A stretch of DNA of 36,474 bases, taken from positions 1-36,474 of the forward strand of contig QHMS01000205.1 in assembly GCA_003217895.1 (NCBI GenBank), given 5' to 3'. The stretch comes from Verrucomicrobiota bacterium. GTDB lineage: Bacteria > Verrucomicrobiota > Verrucomicrobiia > Chthoniobacterales > UBA10450. Shown here piece by piece: positions 28,399 to 36,474 of this stretch; the stretch's first letter is position 1; the number at the start of each line of letters is the position of its first letter. Under the pieces are notes generated by a model. The model ran no database searches, was not told where the DNA came from, and saw only the letters and a program-made list of their open reading frames with translations. The position numbers and the translations under genes are program-made.

Positions 28399-29586
28399 AT
28401 GGGCCGCCGACTTGAAAAATTAGAGGAGTTTGGCATCGACGTTGTTCTGGAGCGCCGTCATGGTGTTCGAGCGTCGGTGCTTCGCGGAATTCTTTACGCG
28501 CTCTCATTCGTTTACGACCGCGTAGTCCAGCTACGGCTTTATCTCTATCGCAAAAGAGTCTTCCGCGAACGCACGCTAGGCTGTCTGGTCATCAGTATCG
28601 GCAATCTTACCGTGGGCGGGACGGGCAAGACGCCGATTGTTGAAAAGTTTGCCCGCGCTTTGCAGGCGGGTGGACGGCGCATTGCTATCCTGAGCCGCGG
28701 TTACAAGAGCGTGCCGCGCAAGCGAAACTGGCGAAGCTGGCTTCGCGGAGACTCGGACCCTCCCCGCATTGTCTCCGATGGCAAATCATTGCTGCTCGAT
28801 TCGCTGACCGCCGGTGACGAGCCTTACATGCTCGCGCACAACTTGAAGGACGTAATCGTGCTCGTGGACAAAAACAGGGTCAAAAGCGGGCGGTTCGCCA
28901 TCGACAAATGGCGGGTCGATACATTGCTGCTCGATGATGGATTTCAGTATCTCCATCTCAAACACCGGCTGGACATGGTGCTCGTAGATCGACAAGCGCC
29001 TTTCGGGAACGAATTCTTGCTTCCTCGGGGCACGCTGCGTGAAATGCCGCGCAATCTTCGCCGCGCCAGCTATATCTTTATCACAAAAAACACCGGCGAG
29101 CCTAATTTCGAGCTGATGAGACGCATCCGGCGTTACAATCGCACCGCGGAAGTCATTGAATGCGCCCATAAACCGCTCTATCTCCAAAATGTTTTTACGG
29201 GTGAACGATTGCCGCTTGAGGCTTTGCGGGACACGTTCATCGCCTCGCTCTGCGCGATCGCCGCGCCCGCAAGCTTTGAGGACGCTTTGCAAAAGCTCGG
29301 GGGGCGCGTGGATCTCGCGAAGAGCTACATCGATCATCACTATTACACCGAGGCGGAACTGATCGGCTTCATCAAGCGTTGTGTCCGTCGCGACCTGGCA
29401 ATGATTGTGACCACCGAGAAAGACTCGGTGCGAATGCCGCATTTGCCTGAAGCGGAAGTGAAAGTGCCGATTTATTTCCTGCGGGTCGAAATTGAAATCC
29501 TCAGCGGACACGAAAGTTGGGAGCATTGCGTCGCGCGCATCTGCAAGCCCAAGCCGATACTCTCCCCCGAGCGTTTCTTTGCCTAA
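28399..29586 (+). CDS. lpxK: Tetraacyldisaccharide 4'-kinase
   Basis: [29 protein letters not shown]...ILSRGYKS...[11 protein letters not shown]...[24 protein letters not shown]. Confidence 0.95.
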   Translation: MGRRLEKLEEFGIDVVLERRHGVRASVLRGILYALSFVYDRVVQLRLYLYRKRVFRERTLGCLVISIGNLTVGGTGKTPIVEKFARALQAGGRRIAILSRGYKSVPRKRNWRSWLRGDSDPPRIVSDGKSLLLDSLTAGDEPYMLAHNLKDVIVLVDKNRVKSGRFAIDKWRVDTLLLDDGFQYLHLKHRLDMVLVDRQAPFGNEFLLPRGTLREMPRNLRRASYIFITKNTGEPNFELMRRIRRYNRTAEVIECAHKPLYLQNVFTGERLPLEALRDTFIASLCAIAAPASFEDALQKLGGRVDLAKSYIDHHYYTEAELIGFIKRCVRRDLAMIVTTEKDSVRMPHLPEAEVKVPIYFLRVEIEILSGHESWEHCVARICKPKPILSPERFFA

Positions 29587-29602
29587 TCATCTCCTGAATT
29601 CG

Positions 29603-29637
29603 ACGTTGGACGTTGGGCGTTGGACGTTGAACGTTTG
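29603..29637 (+). repeat. Five 7-bp-phased repeats, same family as 15691-15725 in opposite orientation
   Basis: ACGTTGG ACGTTGG GCGTTGG ACGTTGA ACGTTTG. Confidence 0.75.
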
Positions 29638-29645
29638 CTTCACCC

Positions 29646-30563
29646 ATGCCAAGCAAGGCTGAACTCGTCGTTGAAGATCGCAAGATTCAGGTATCGAACT
29701 TGGACAAGGTTCTTTATCCGAAGGTCGGATTTACCAAAGGTCAGGTGATCGATTACTACATTCGGATCGCGTCTGTGCTTTTGCCGCATTTGAAGGATCG
29801 GCCGCTCACTATGAAACGCTATCCGGATGGCGTCGAAGGCGAATTCTTCTATGAGAAGAATTGCCCGTCGCATCGACCGAAGTGGGTGCAGACAGCAAAA
29901 GTATGGAGCGAAGGCAACCAGCGGACGATGCACTATTGCCTCGCCAACGATCTGCCGACGCTTGTCTGGGCCGCGAACCTGGCCGATCTCGAGTTGCACA
30001 CTTCGCTCTCGCGCCAAAATAACATCGAACGCCCGACGATGATGGTGTTCGATCTCGATCCCGGCGCGCCTGCGAACATTGTCCAATGCTGCCAGGTCGG
30101 GTTGTGGCTTCGCGATTTGTTAGGCCAAATGAAACTGAGATCGTTTGCAAAGACTAGCGGATCGAAAGGCCTCCAAGTTTATGTACCGCTGAATACGGCA
30201 CTTGCCTACGACAAGACCAAGAACTTGGCGTTAGCGCTTGCCCAGTATCTGGAGCACGAACATGCCGATCTTGTGACCTCGAACATGTCCAAGGCGGTGC
30301 GCAAAGGCAAAGTGTTCGTCGATTGGAGCCAGAACGACGAACACAAAACCACCATCTGCGCTTATTCACTCCGCGCGAGAGAAGAACCGACAGTCTCAAC
30401 TCCGGTCAGCTGGGAGGAAGTCGAAAACTGCCTCAAAAAGAAAAAGGCAGAGCTTTTGAGGTTCCGCTCCGGCGAGGTCCTTGCCCGCGTCGAAAAATGC
30501 GGCGACCTCTTTGAGCCTCTCGAAAAACTTAAACAAAAGCTGCCGAAGAAATCGCAGATATGA
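29646..30563 (+). CDS. LigD-type polymerase/primase domain protein (standalone)
   Basis: VSNLDKVLYPKVGFTKGQVIDYYIRIASVLLPHLKDRPLTMKRYPDGVEGEFFYEKNCPSHRPKWV; MVFDLDPG; SGSKGLQVYVPL. Confidence 0.94.
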   Translation: MPSKAELVVEDRKIQVSNLDKVLYPKVGFTKGQVIDYYIRIASVLLPHLKDRPLTMKRYPDGVEGEFFYEKNCPSHRPKWVQTAKVWSEGNQRTMHYCLANDLPTLVWAANLADLELHTSLSRQNNIERPTMMVFDLDPGAPANIVQCCQVGLWLRDLLGQMKLRSFAKTSGSKGLQVYVPLNTALAYDKTKNLALALAQYLEHEHADLVTSNMSKAVRKGKVFVDWSQNDEHKTTICAYSLRAREEPTVSTPVSWEEVENCLKKKKAELLRFRSGEVLARVEKCGDLFEPLEKLKQKLPKKSQI

Positions 30564-30594
30564 TGTAATCCGCTATGGCACAGAATTATCGAAG

Positions 30595-30849
30595 ATGAAC
30601 AACCAAGTTTGGTTTGATGGAGTCGGATGGGTGGGAGCCGCGGCGCTCCTTGTCGCTTATGCGATGGTTTCCCATAAGAAGTTGGAAGGAAACTCGGCTG
30701 CGTATCAACTGCTTAATATCAGCGGCAGTCTTCTGCTGGCCGCAAACACCATTTTTTATGGTTCTTATCCTTCCACATTTGTGAACCTCATCTGGGCAGG
30801 CATCGCCGTCTTTTCAATTATGACGAGAAAGCGACTTGAGTCCGAATAA
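30595..30849 (+). CDS. Small CBU_0592-like membrane protein
   Basis: FDGVGWVGAAALLVAYAMVSHKKLEGNSAAYQLLNISGSLLLAANTIFYGSYPSTFVNLIWAGIAVFSI. Confidence 0.75.
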   Translation: MNNQVWFDGVGWVGAAALLVAYAMVSHKKLEGNSAAYQLLNISGSLLLAANTIFYGSYPSTFVNLIWAGIAVFSIMTRKRLESE

Positions 30850-30933
30850 TACGCAAGGTGACTGTAGAACCATTGACGAGGGCCAAGGCTTGCAGGCAAG
30901 ACGGCCATTTGGCGGCGTTTAAGAAATAAACTC

Positions 30934-31434
30934 ATGCTGCGATTTATCATTGCAGGCTTCGTAATCGGTTTCGTGCTCAATCTCACAGGTTGGGCGGGGA
31001 ATGTTTTCTTGCTCGGCTCGATGTGGGAACAAGCAGTCGCGGTCGCGCCGCCGCCGATGCATTCACCTTTTTCGCCCCTGGTGCACGCGATCCTTCAATT
31101 TGTTTCCGATTTTGTTTTCGCGTTCGTGTTGTGTGCTGTCTATCGGCTCGGGATCTCCAGTTGGCGTGGGTCACAAATGGGCCTTGCATTTATCTGCGGC
31201 GTGATCGTTTGGATGGGCGGGGTGCCGATGTGTTATCTCGGATTAGTTAACGGCGGTTACTTGCCGATGGGCGTTTCGATCGCCACAACGCTCCTGGCGC
31301 TGATAACATTTTTTATCGTCGCGCCCTTACTGAAAATCGCCGAAGGGAAAGTTTGGACGCGTGTCGAAGAATATTTCGATTGCGCTCGGACGCGAGCCGG
31401 AATCGCTGGATTTATCGAAGCGGCACCCATTTGA
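30934..31434 (+). CDS. Multi-pass membrane protein, C-terminus overlapping a cupin gene
   Basis: MLRFIIAGFVIGFVLNLTGWAGNVFLLGSMWEQ...; hydrophobic segments. The last ~25 aa are read out of frame through cupin coding sequence. Confidence 0.7.
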   Translation: MLRFIIAGFVIGFVLNLTGWAGNVFLLGSMWEQAVAVAPPPMHSPFSPLVHAILQFVSDFVFAFVLCAVYRLGISSWRGSQMGLAFICGVIVWMGGVPMCYLGLVNGGYLPMGVSIATTLLALITFFIVAPLLKIAEGKVWTRVEEYFDCARTRAGIAGFIEAAPI

Positions 31435-31792
31435 TCTCGCCCTGGTGCGAATTCCCAAGGGCAAATCGCTTTGTCCTTATCACGCGCACGCGGCGGAATC
31501 GGAGCTTTATCTCGTCGTCTCTGGTCGCGGCAGCGTGCGCGACAAGGATGGGACAACTGAAGTCGGCCCGGGTGATGCGTTTTTCTTTCAGCCGGGCGAA
31601 GCGCATCAGCTAACTAACGCTGGCGACGAAGATTTTGTTTATTACGTGATCGCCGATAATCCGAGGAGCGGCGGCGCAACCGGTGATTCCTGTTATTATC
31701 CGGACAGTAGCAAATGGGCGGTGGCGAAAGAGGGATCAGAAGAAGTGATCATGAAAGGAACTGGGACCGATTATTTCGATGGCGAAGAATGA
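31361..31792 (+). CDS. Cupin domain protein (N-terminally short paralogue)
   Basis: ISIALGREPESLDLSKRHPFDLALVRIPKGKSLCPYHAHAAESELYLVVSGRGSVRDKDGTTEVGPGDAFFFQPGEAHQL...TDYFDGEE. Confidence 0.88.
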   Translation: MSKNISIALGREPESLDLSKRHPFDLALVRIPKGKSLCPYHAHAAESELYLVVSGRGSVRDKDGTTEVGPGDAFFFQPGEAHQLTNAGDEDFVYYVIADNPRSGGATGDSCYYPDSSKWAVAKEGSEEVIMKGTGTDYFDGEE

Positions 31793-31874
31793 TTTTTCAC
31801 CGGGGAAGAGGACACGGATAAAGATTTAGGTTTTGCTCTGCGAACTCAGCGAGGTCTACGGTGAATCGACAGTC

Positions 31875-32363
31875 ATGAAAAAGGTTAATATCAATGAGAT
31901 CAAAGAAGAGGCATGGCAGTCACCTGGCGGAAAGTATGCCGTCTCTTTCAAGGGAATCTCTGAAGCGCTTGGGCGCGAGCCTGCGTCGCTCGATTTATCC
32001 AAGCGTCATCCCTTCGATCTGGAATGGAGTCGCGTGCCTCCTGGCAAACCAAATTTTCCTTACCACGCACACTCGGCGCAATGGGAGCTTTACTTGATTA
32101 TTTCGGGTGAGGGAACTGTCCGACATAAAGATGGTACGACCAAGGTCGTGGCTGGTGATGCGTTCATCTTTGGACCTGACGAACCGCATCAACTGATTAA
32201 CTCTGGCGAGGCAGACCTCGTTTATTATGTGATCGCAGACAACCCGATAGGCGAATCGGCCTATTATCCCGAGAGCGGGAAGTGGAAAGTAAACAAATCA
32301 TCAGCGACGAATCGCGTCGTCATAAAAGGTCGGGAAACTGATTATTTTGACGGCGAAGAGTAA
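31875..32363 (+). CDS. Cupin domain protein
   Basis: MKKVNINEIKEEAWQSPGGKYAVSFKGISEALGREPASLDLSKRHPFDLEWSRVPPGKPNFPYHAHSAQWELYLIISGEGTVRHKDG...TDYFDGEE. Confidence 0.92.
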   Translation: MKKVNINEIKEEAWQSPGGKYAVSFKGISEALGREPASLDLSKRHPFDLEWSRVPPGKPNFPYHAHSAQWELYLIISGEGTVRHKDGTTKVVAGDAFIFGPDEPHQLINSGEADLVYYVIADNPIGESAYYPESGKWKVNKSSATNRVVIKGRETDYFDGEE

Positions 32364-32373
32364 ATTTTGAACC

Positions 32374-32760
32374 ATGAAATCTGGCAAGTCGCCGCAAGAT
32401 TTTCCGTACAAGACTTACCTCAACATTCTGCACGGGCCGCTTGAATTGATCGATGTGCAGAAGCTGGCTGATGCCTGCAAGGACAAATGGTACAATCAGA
32501 CGCTTTGCAAAGTGAACGATTCGGTCGTCAGGATGGCGGTAGTCCATGGCGAGTATCACTGGCATGAACATGAAGAGATTGATGAATTCTTCTTTGTTCT
32601 GGACGGACGTTTTCTGATCGATCTCGAAGATCGCACCGTCGATCTTTTGCCACGCCAAGGCTTCGTTGTGCCCAAAGGTGTGCGCCATCGGACCCGCGCG
32701 CCTGAACGAACGGTGATCTTGATGGTCGAGCGCGCGGACATTGTTCCGACCGGCGACTAA
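32374..32760 (+). CDS. Cupin domain protein (distinct subfamily)
   Basis: VVHGEYHWHEHEEIDEFFFVLDGRFLIDLEDRTVDLLPRQGFVVPKGVRHRTRAPERTVILMVE. Confidence 0.92.
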   Translation: MKSGKSPQDFPYKTYLNILHGPLELIDVQKLADACKDKWYNQTLCKVNDSVVRMAVVHGEYHWHEHEEIDEFFFVLDGRFLIDLEDRTVDLLPRQGFVVPKGVRHRTRAPERTVILMVERADIVPTGD

Positions 32761-32777
32761 ATGCCTCGCGACGGAAG

Positions 32778-33233
32778 GTGAAAATAATTTCGGGTGGGCA
32801 GACAGGCGTTGATCGCGCGGCGCTCGACGTAGCGCTAAAGCACGTAATGGAGTGCGGCGGGTGGTGTCCGGCCGGGCGCCTTGACGAATTCGGCAGGATA
32901 CCGGCTCGGTATCCACTTCAGGAGTTGGAATCTGGCGGGTTTAGTGAGCGTACGTTTCAGAACGTCAAAGATTCAGATGGAACCGCCATCATTTGCCCGG
33001 GGAAACTTGGCGGCGGCACCGGGCAAACAGTCTGCTTTTGCCAAGAGTTACAACGGCCATACGAATTGATCGACGCATCACGGGTTCCGGCACAAGACGC
33101 GGCGAAATTGATTTTCGATTTTGTGCGCAAGCACAAGATCGAGATTCTCAATTTTGCCGGCCCGCGTCAAAGCGAGTGGCCGGAAGGATATCATTATGCA
33201 TCTCGCGTGCTTGAAGCCTTCCTCAGGTTGTAG
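32778..33233 (+). CDS. SLOG-fold putative molybdenum-carrier/YpsA-like protein
   Basis: MKIISGGQTGVDRAALDVALKHVMECGGWCPAGRLDEFGRIPARYPLQEL...TAIICPGKLGGGTGQTVCFCQE; GTG start. Confidence 0.88.
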   Translation: MKIISGGQTGVDRAALDVALKHVMECGGWCPAGRLDEFGRIPARYPLQELESGGFSERTFQNVKDSDGTAIICPGKLGGGTGQTVCFCQELQRPYELIDASRVPAQDAAKLIFDFVRKHKIEILNFAGPRQSEWPEGYHYASRVLEAFLRL

Positions 33234-33293
33234 CGGCGTTTGTGTCAAACGCCGAGGTGGAGACGCGCGCTCGCCGCGGCAAGCGCCTCTACA
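33229..33293. repeat. TGTAG/GGCGTTT-family palindromic element (65 bp) filling a convergent gap
   Basis: TGTAGCGGCGTTT-GTGTC-AAACGCC ... CGCCGCGGC AAGCGCCTCTACA. Outer ends TGTAGCGGCGTTT vs TGTAGAGGCGCTT match 11/13. Confidence 0.78.
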
Positions 33294-33296
33294 GCC

Positions 33297-34589
33297 CTAT
33301 TCGTAGCGCAGGGCCTTCACCGGATCGAGGCGCGCGGCGAAGTAGGCAGGAATCAGCGCGGCAACTGAGCAGATAAAGAAGGCGCTGATGCAAATAATGG
33401 CAACGTCTCGCGGAATGACTTCCGCGGGAATGGATGAAAACTGATAGACTTCGCGTGGGAAAATCTCGATGTGCAGCGTCGAAGCGAGCCAGTGACTGAA
33501 TTCGTTCCGATAGCGAATCAACGTCATCCCAAGCCCCAGACCGGTAAGGGTTCCAAAGAGACCGACGACTGTTCCCTGGCCGAGAAAAATCCAGATGATT
33601 TGCGCGATATTCGCTCCGAGCGCCTTCATGATTCCGATCTCGCGTCGCTTTTGCACGGTCACGGTGATCAGCGTGCTCATGATTCCGAATGCCGCCACGA
33701 CGACGATAAAGAACAATAGAAAGAACATTACCGTGCGCTCGAGCCGCACTGCTTCAAAGTATTGGCGGTTCATCTCGATCCACGTCTGAGCATATTGTGG
33801 CGGCTCGAGAAATTGTTGAATCGCCTGTTTGACCCGTTCGGCGCCGTAGGGGTTATCGGTCTTGACGGTGATGCCGTGCAACGCGTCACCCAGACCGTAT
33901 AACTCCTGCCCGGTATAAACTGGAACGAGAAGAAACTCGGAATCGTGCAAGTAATGACCGGTCTCAAAAATACCGGTCACGGTTAGTTCTTTTGGCAGGA
34001 TCACGTCGCGTAATTCGTCGACGACCTTTTTTTCGTCTTCGCCCTTGGCGTTCTCGAGTTTCTTAATGGTGTCGAGCATCTGACCCACATTACCGGGCGA
34101 ATACACCGTAATCTTGTCGCCGACACTTACCTGTAATTTTCGCGCGAGCTCAATCCCGAGCACGGTGGATTCACCCTCCAGATCGAGCTTGCCGTATTTG
34201 ATGAATTTTTGGAGGGGGATGACTTTTTCTTCCTGCGCGGGATCGATACCGCGAATCAACGGCGCGAGCCGCCGATTTTGAAATTCCACGATCACTGGTC
34301 CTTGGATGTAGGGCGCACTCGCGACGACGCCCGGCGTATTGTCGATCTTCGTTTTGAGTGTTCGCCAATCGCGCAAAACGTCCTCGGAGCTCACGAGAAT
34401 ATGCGCATCGAAATCGATCACTTTTTGGCGTAGCTCCCGGTCGAACCCCGTCATTACCGAAATCACAAGGATCAGCACCGTCACGCCGAGCATCACGCCA
34501 AGAACCGAGATCAGTGTAATGATCGACAGAAACGTGCGCTTCGGTTTGAGGTACCGCAACGCCAGGAAAAGACTAAATGGAAGCTTCAA
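33297..34589 (-). CDS. LolC/LolE-type ABC transporter permease
   Basis: LALRYLKPKRTFLSIITLISVLGVMLGVTVLILVISVMTGFDRELRQKVIDFDAHI...FGIMSTLITVTVQKRREIGIMKALGAN...ARLDPVKALRYE. Confidence 0.94.
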   Translation of the reverse strand: MKLPFSLFLALRYLKPKRTFLSIITLISVLGVMLGVTVLILVISVMTGFDRELRQKVIDFDAHILVSSEDVLRDWRTLKTKIDNTPGVVASAPYIQGPVIVEFQNRRLAPLIRGIDPAQEEKVIPLQKFIKYGKLDLEGESTVLGIELARKLQVSVGDKITVYSPGNVGQMLDTIKKLENAKGEDEKKVVDELRDVILPKELTVTGIFETGHYLHDSEFLLVPVYTGQELYGLGDALHGITVKTDNPYGAERVKQAIQQFLEPPQYAQTWIEMNRQYFEAVRLERTVMFFLLFFIVVVAAFGIMSTLITVTVQKRREIGIMKALGANIAQIIWIFLGQGTVVGLFGTLTGLGLGMTLIRYRNEFSHWLASTLHIEIFPREVYQFSSIPAEVIPRDVAIICISAFFICSVAALIPAYFAARLDPVKALRYE

Positions 34590-34643
34590 TTTCCTTCTAG
34601 CGTGGCGGCAAACTCACTGGGATTCAACCGCGCGTGCGCTAGC

Positions 34644-35003
34644 CTATTTCAACGCGTGCGCCCTAAGCTCTTCCAGCGTGACAAATTCGAGCGCCGAAGC
34701 ATGGGTGGCTTCCAGATCGACAGGAGCGGCACGGTTGTGATTCAGTGCGTCTTTCCAGCGCGTGACGCAGACGCACCATTTGTCGCCCGGTGTTAGCCCG
34801 GGGAAACCCCACTCCGGATGCGGCGTGACCAGGTCGTTCCCATCGAGCACGGAAAAATCCAGAAACTCCTGTGTGACTTGAACGCAAACGGTGTGCTGCC
34901 CGACATCTTCCGGACCTGTTCGACAAAAGCCGTCGCGGTAGAATCCGGTCATCGGGTTGCGGCAACAACATTTCAATTCTGTTCCCAGAACATTTGTCGG
35001 CAT
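34644..35003 (-). CDS. DUF2237 family protein
   Basis: MPTNVLGTELKCCCRNPMTGFYRDGFCRTGPEDVGQHTVCVQVTQEFLDFSVLDGNDLVTPHPEWGFPGLTPGDKWCVCVTRWKDAL. Confidence 0.9.
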   Translation of the reverse strand: MPTNVLGTELKCCCRNPMTGFYRDGFCRTGPEDVGQHTVCVQVTQEFLDFSVLDGNDLVTPHPEWGFPGLTPGDKWCVCVTRWKDALNHNRAAPVDLEATHASALEFVTLEELRAHALK

Positions 35004-35043
35004 AAAAGAAAATAACGGGTTAGAGCGACCTATTAAACAGCAC

Positions 35044-35127
35044 TGCCATATTGAGCGTAGCGCAACATCTCGATTTATTTCTCCGTACAGAAACAATCAG
35101 AGATTCTTCGCTTCGCTCAGAATGACA
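35044..35127. repeat. Imperfect-palindrome element (84 bp), 'TCATTCTGAGC' type
   Basis: Left arm TGCCATATTGAGCGTAGCGCAACATCTC vs reverse complement of right arm TGTCATTCTGAGCGAAGCGAAGAATCTC: 21/28 identical. Confidence 0.75.
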
Positions 35128-35175
35128 TGAGGAGAGTGCTTGTAATATTTAAAACTTTACCGAGGAAGAACGACA

Positions 35176-35631
35176 ATGCCAATACCCGCCAAGTACGTTC
35201 ACACAAATCTGATTGCCAGAGATTGGAAAAGATTGGTTCGCTTTTATACCGACGTATTCGGATGCAAGCCCAAAGATCCCGAACGCGATATGTCCGGCTC
35301 TTGGCTTGATAGCGTGACCTCGCTTGGGAACGCGCATCTTACCGGGGTTCATTTGCGTCTGCCGGGGTACGAACAGGATGGACCGACGTTAGAGATCTTC
35401 AGCTATGATGAACTCGTTGAACGCGGCATGCCAGCCGCGAACCACTGCGGGTTCGGGCACATTGCATTTGCGGTTGACGATGTGGACCAGGCGTTGCAGG
35501 CAGTGATTGCGGCTGGTGGCGGGGTCGTCGGAAAGATTGCTACAACCGAATTACCAGGCGTCGGTGTCCTTCGCGTTGTCTATGCGCGAGATCCCGAAGG
35601 CAACATCGTCGAGCTGCAAAAGTGGAGTTAA
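35176..35631 (+). CDS. VOC family (glyoxalase/bleomycin-resistance-like) protein
   Basis: YVHTNLIARDWKRLVRFYTDVFGCKPKDPERDMSGSWLDSVT...GFGHIAFAVDDVDQALQAVIAAGG...VYARDPEGNIVELQKWS. Confidence 0.93.
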   Translation: MPIPAKYVHTNLIARDWKRLVRFYTDVFGCKPKDPERDMSGSWLDSVTSLGNAHLTGVHLRLPGYEQDGPTLEIFSYDELVERGMPAANHCGFGHIAFAVDDVDQALQAVIAAGGGVVGKIATTELPGVGVLRVVYARDPEGNIVELQKWS

Positions 35632-35637
35632 CCTCGC

Positions 35638-36171
35638 GTGTCCACACGAATCGTCATTGCTTACTGGCTCATTCCGGCGGAGCCAGCGCGCAGCTTTTTT
35701 CAGGGAGTGATCAACGATCTCGCGCGGCGATACGACGCATCTCTCTTCGAGCCGCACGTGACCGTTCATGTGGGATCGAATCGCGCAGATTCCGCTGGAG
35801 GTGCGATCTCACAAGCCGCGCGCGTTTGCAAACCAATCAAACTCAAAGCGCTTGAGATCGGTCACTCCAGCGAGTTCATCAAAACGCTCTTTGTGCAATT
35901 CGCGCTGAATACAGAACTGCGGCGACTCAATGAAATCATTCGCGACGCAGCGCAGGATTCCTCCCACTACGAGCTCAAACCGCACTTGAGCCTGCTCTAC
36001 ATGAAAATGCCGGCTCCAGCGCGTCGCCAATTGGCAGATTCGATTAAGGTGCCGTTTTCGGAAGTTACTTTCGATGCACTTAGGGCCGTCCGCTGCGTTT
36101 CACCTACGCGAACATGTGCCGAAGTGGAAGCGTGGCGCGCGGTAGCGACAACACAGCTGTTTGCGCGGTGA
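35638..36171 (+). CDS. 2H phosphoesterase / cyclic phosphodiesterase-like (2'-5' RNA ligase superfamily)
   Basis: Two HxTx-type motifs: EPHVTVHV and KPHLSLLY; about 177 aa; GTG start. Confidence 0.82.
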   Translation: MSTRIVIAYWLIPAEPARSFFQGVINDLARRYDASLFEPHVTVHVGSNRADSAGGAISQAARVCKPIKLKALEIGHSSEFIKTLFVQFALNTELRRLNEIIRDAAQDSSHYELKPHLSLLYMKMPAPARRQLADSIKVPFSEVTFDALRAVRCVSPTRTCAEVEAWRAVATTQLFAR

Positions 36172-36175
36172 TGCT

Positions 36176-36474
36176 TCAACGCTGCGAAGCCGTAGGCGTC
36201 GGGCTCAACTCCACCGGCGTCGATGCAATCGCTGGCGACGGAGCTGCAGAAGTGGCCGCGAGTCTTGTTTTCGCTTCGTCGAGCAATTTCTCCTCTTCTG
36301 GATAAATCTTTCCGTTCTCGGCTGCCGCGATGTACTCCTGTGCGCCGCCGAGTTGGTTTGCCTCAGCCAGCAACAGCGCGACATAAACGGCTGCATGCTG
36401 GTCATGCAACTGGTCAGGCGGCAAATTCTGCACAATCGCAAGCCCCTCGGAGTTTCTGCCGAGACGAGAGAGGG
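36176..36474 (-). CDS. C-terminal part of a TPR-repeat protein (truncated by window edge)
   Basis: Open minus frame to the edge: SRLGRNSEGLAIVQNLPPDQLHDQHAAVYVALLLAEANQLGGAQEYIAAAENGKIYPEEEKLLDEAKTRL. Confidence 0.7.
   Translation of the reverse strand, partial: LSRLGRNSEGLAIVQNLPPDQLHDQHAAVYVALLLAEANQLGGAQEYIAAAENGKIYPEEEKLLDEAKTRLAATSAAPSPAIASTPVELSPTPTASQR

Noticed and set aside
28786-29526. 246-aa minus-strand ORF antisense to lpxK
   Set aside because: Shadow ORF of lpxK.
32320-32916. 198-aa minus-strand ORF over the cupin and SLOG genes
   Set aside because: Spans two well-supported plus-strand genes; shadow ORF.
1-36474. CRISPR arrays, tRNA/rRNA genes, prophage, toxin-antitoxin or known defence systems
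   Set aside because: No regularly spaced repeat-spacer array, no convincing cloverleaf or rRNA sequence, and no recognisable phage, TA or defence genes on reading both strands. A dedicated search (tRNAscan, DefenseFinder, Infernal) could not be run.

Overview
The window is a gene-dense bacterial chromosome segment. Protein content and dispersed repeats look Verrucomicrobiota-like (Chthoniobacterales/Udaeobacter-type), but that is an inference, not a search result. The backbone is rplA-rplJ-rplL-rpoB-rpoC, then a PduO-type cobalamin adenosyltransferase, rpsB-tsf, a LigD-type phosphoesterase-ligase, a GT4 glycosyltransferase plus amylo-alpha-1,6-glucosidase, purS-(Pmp3/YqaE)-purQ, tyrS (-), dodecin, an rRNA-methyltransferase-like gene (-), thrB, lpxK, a separate LigD-type polymerase, a cupin cluster, a SLOG/MoCo-carrier-like gene, a LolC/E-type permease (-), DUF2237 (-), a VOC protein and a 2H phosphoesterase. 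No CRISPR array, rRNA, tRNA or phage/defence island was recognised. The strongest unusual signals are: (1) rpoB is broken by an apparent deletion of about 85 nt with a frameshift at 8336-8342; (2) several small imperfect-palindrome elements of MITE/REP type sit at gene boundaries, one inside ligD coding sequence, one supplying a stop codon, and one flanked by an 18-nt direct repeat; (3) a decayed in-frame 150-bp-period duplicate of the ligD 3' end; (4) a 7-bp-phased repeat family, one copy abutting the tsf start codon; (5) an A9 slippery tract in ligD whose -1 and +1 frames both stop at once, which could release a standalone phosphoesterase domain; (6) rplA without rplK/nusG upstream; (7) a truncated cupin paralogue overlapping a membrane-protein gene. 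I did not find a convincing wholly new multi-gene system. The palindromic repeat families and the ligD locus are the best candidates for follow-up.
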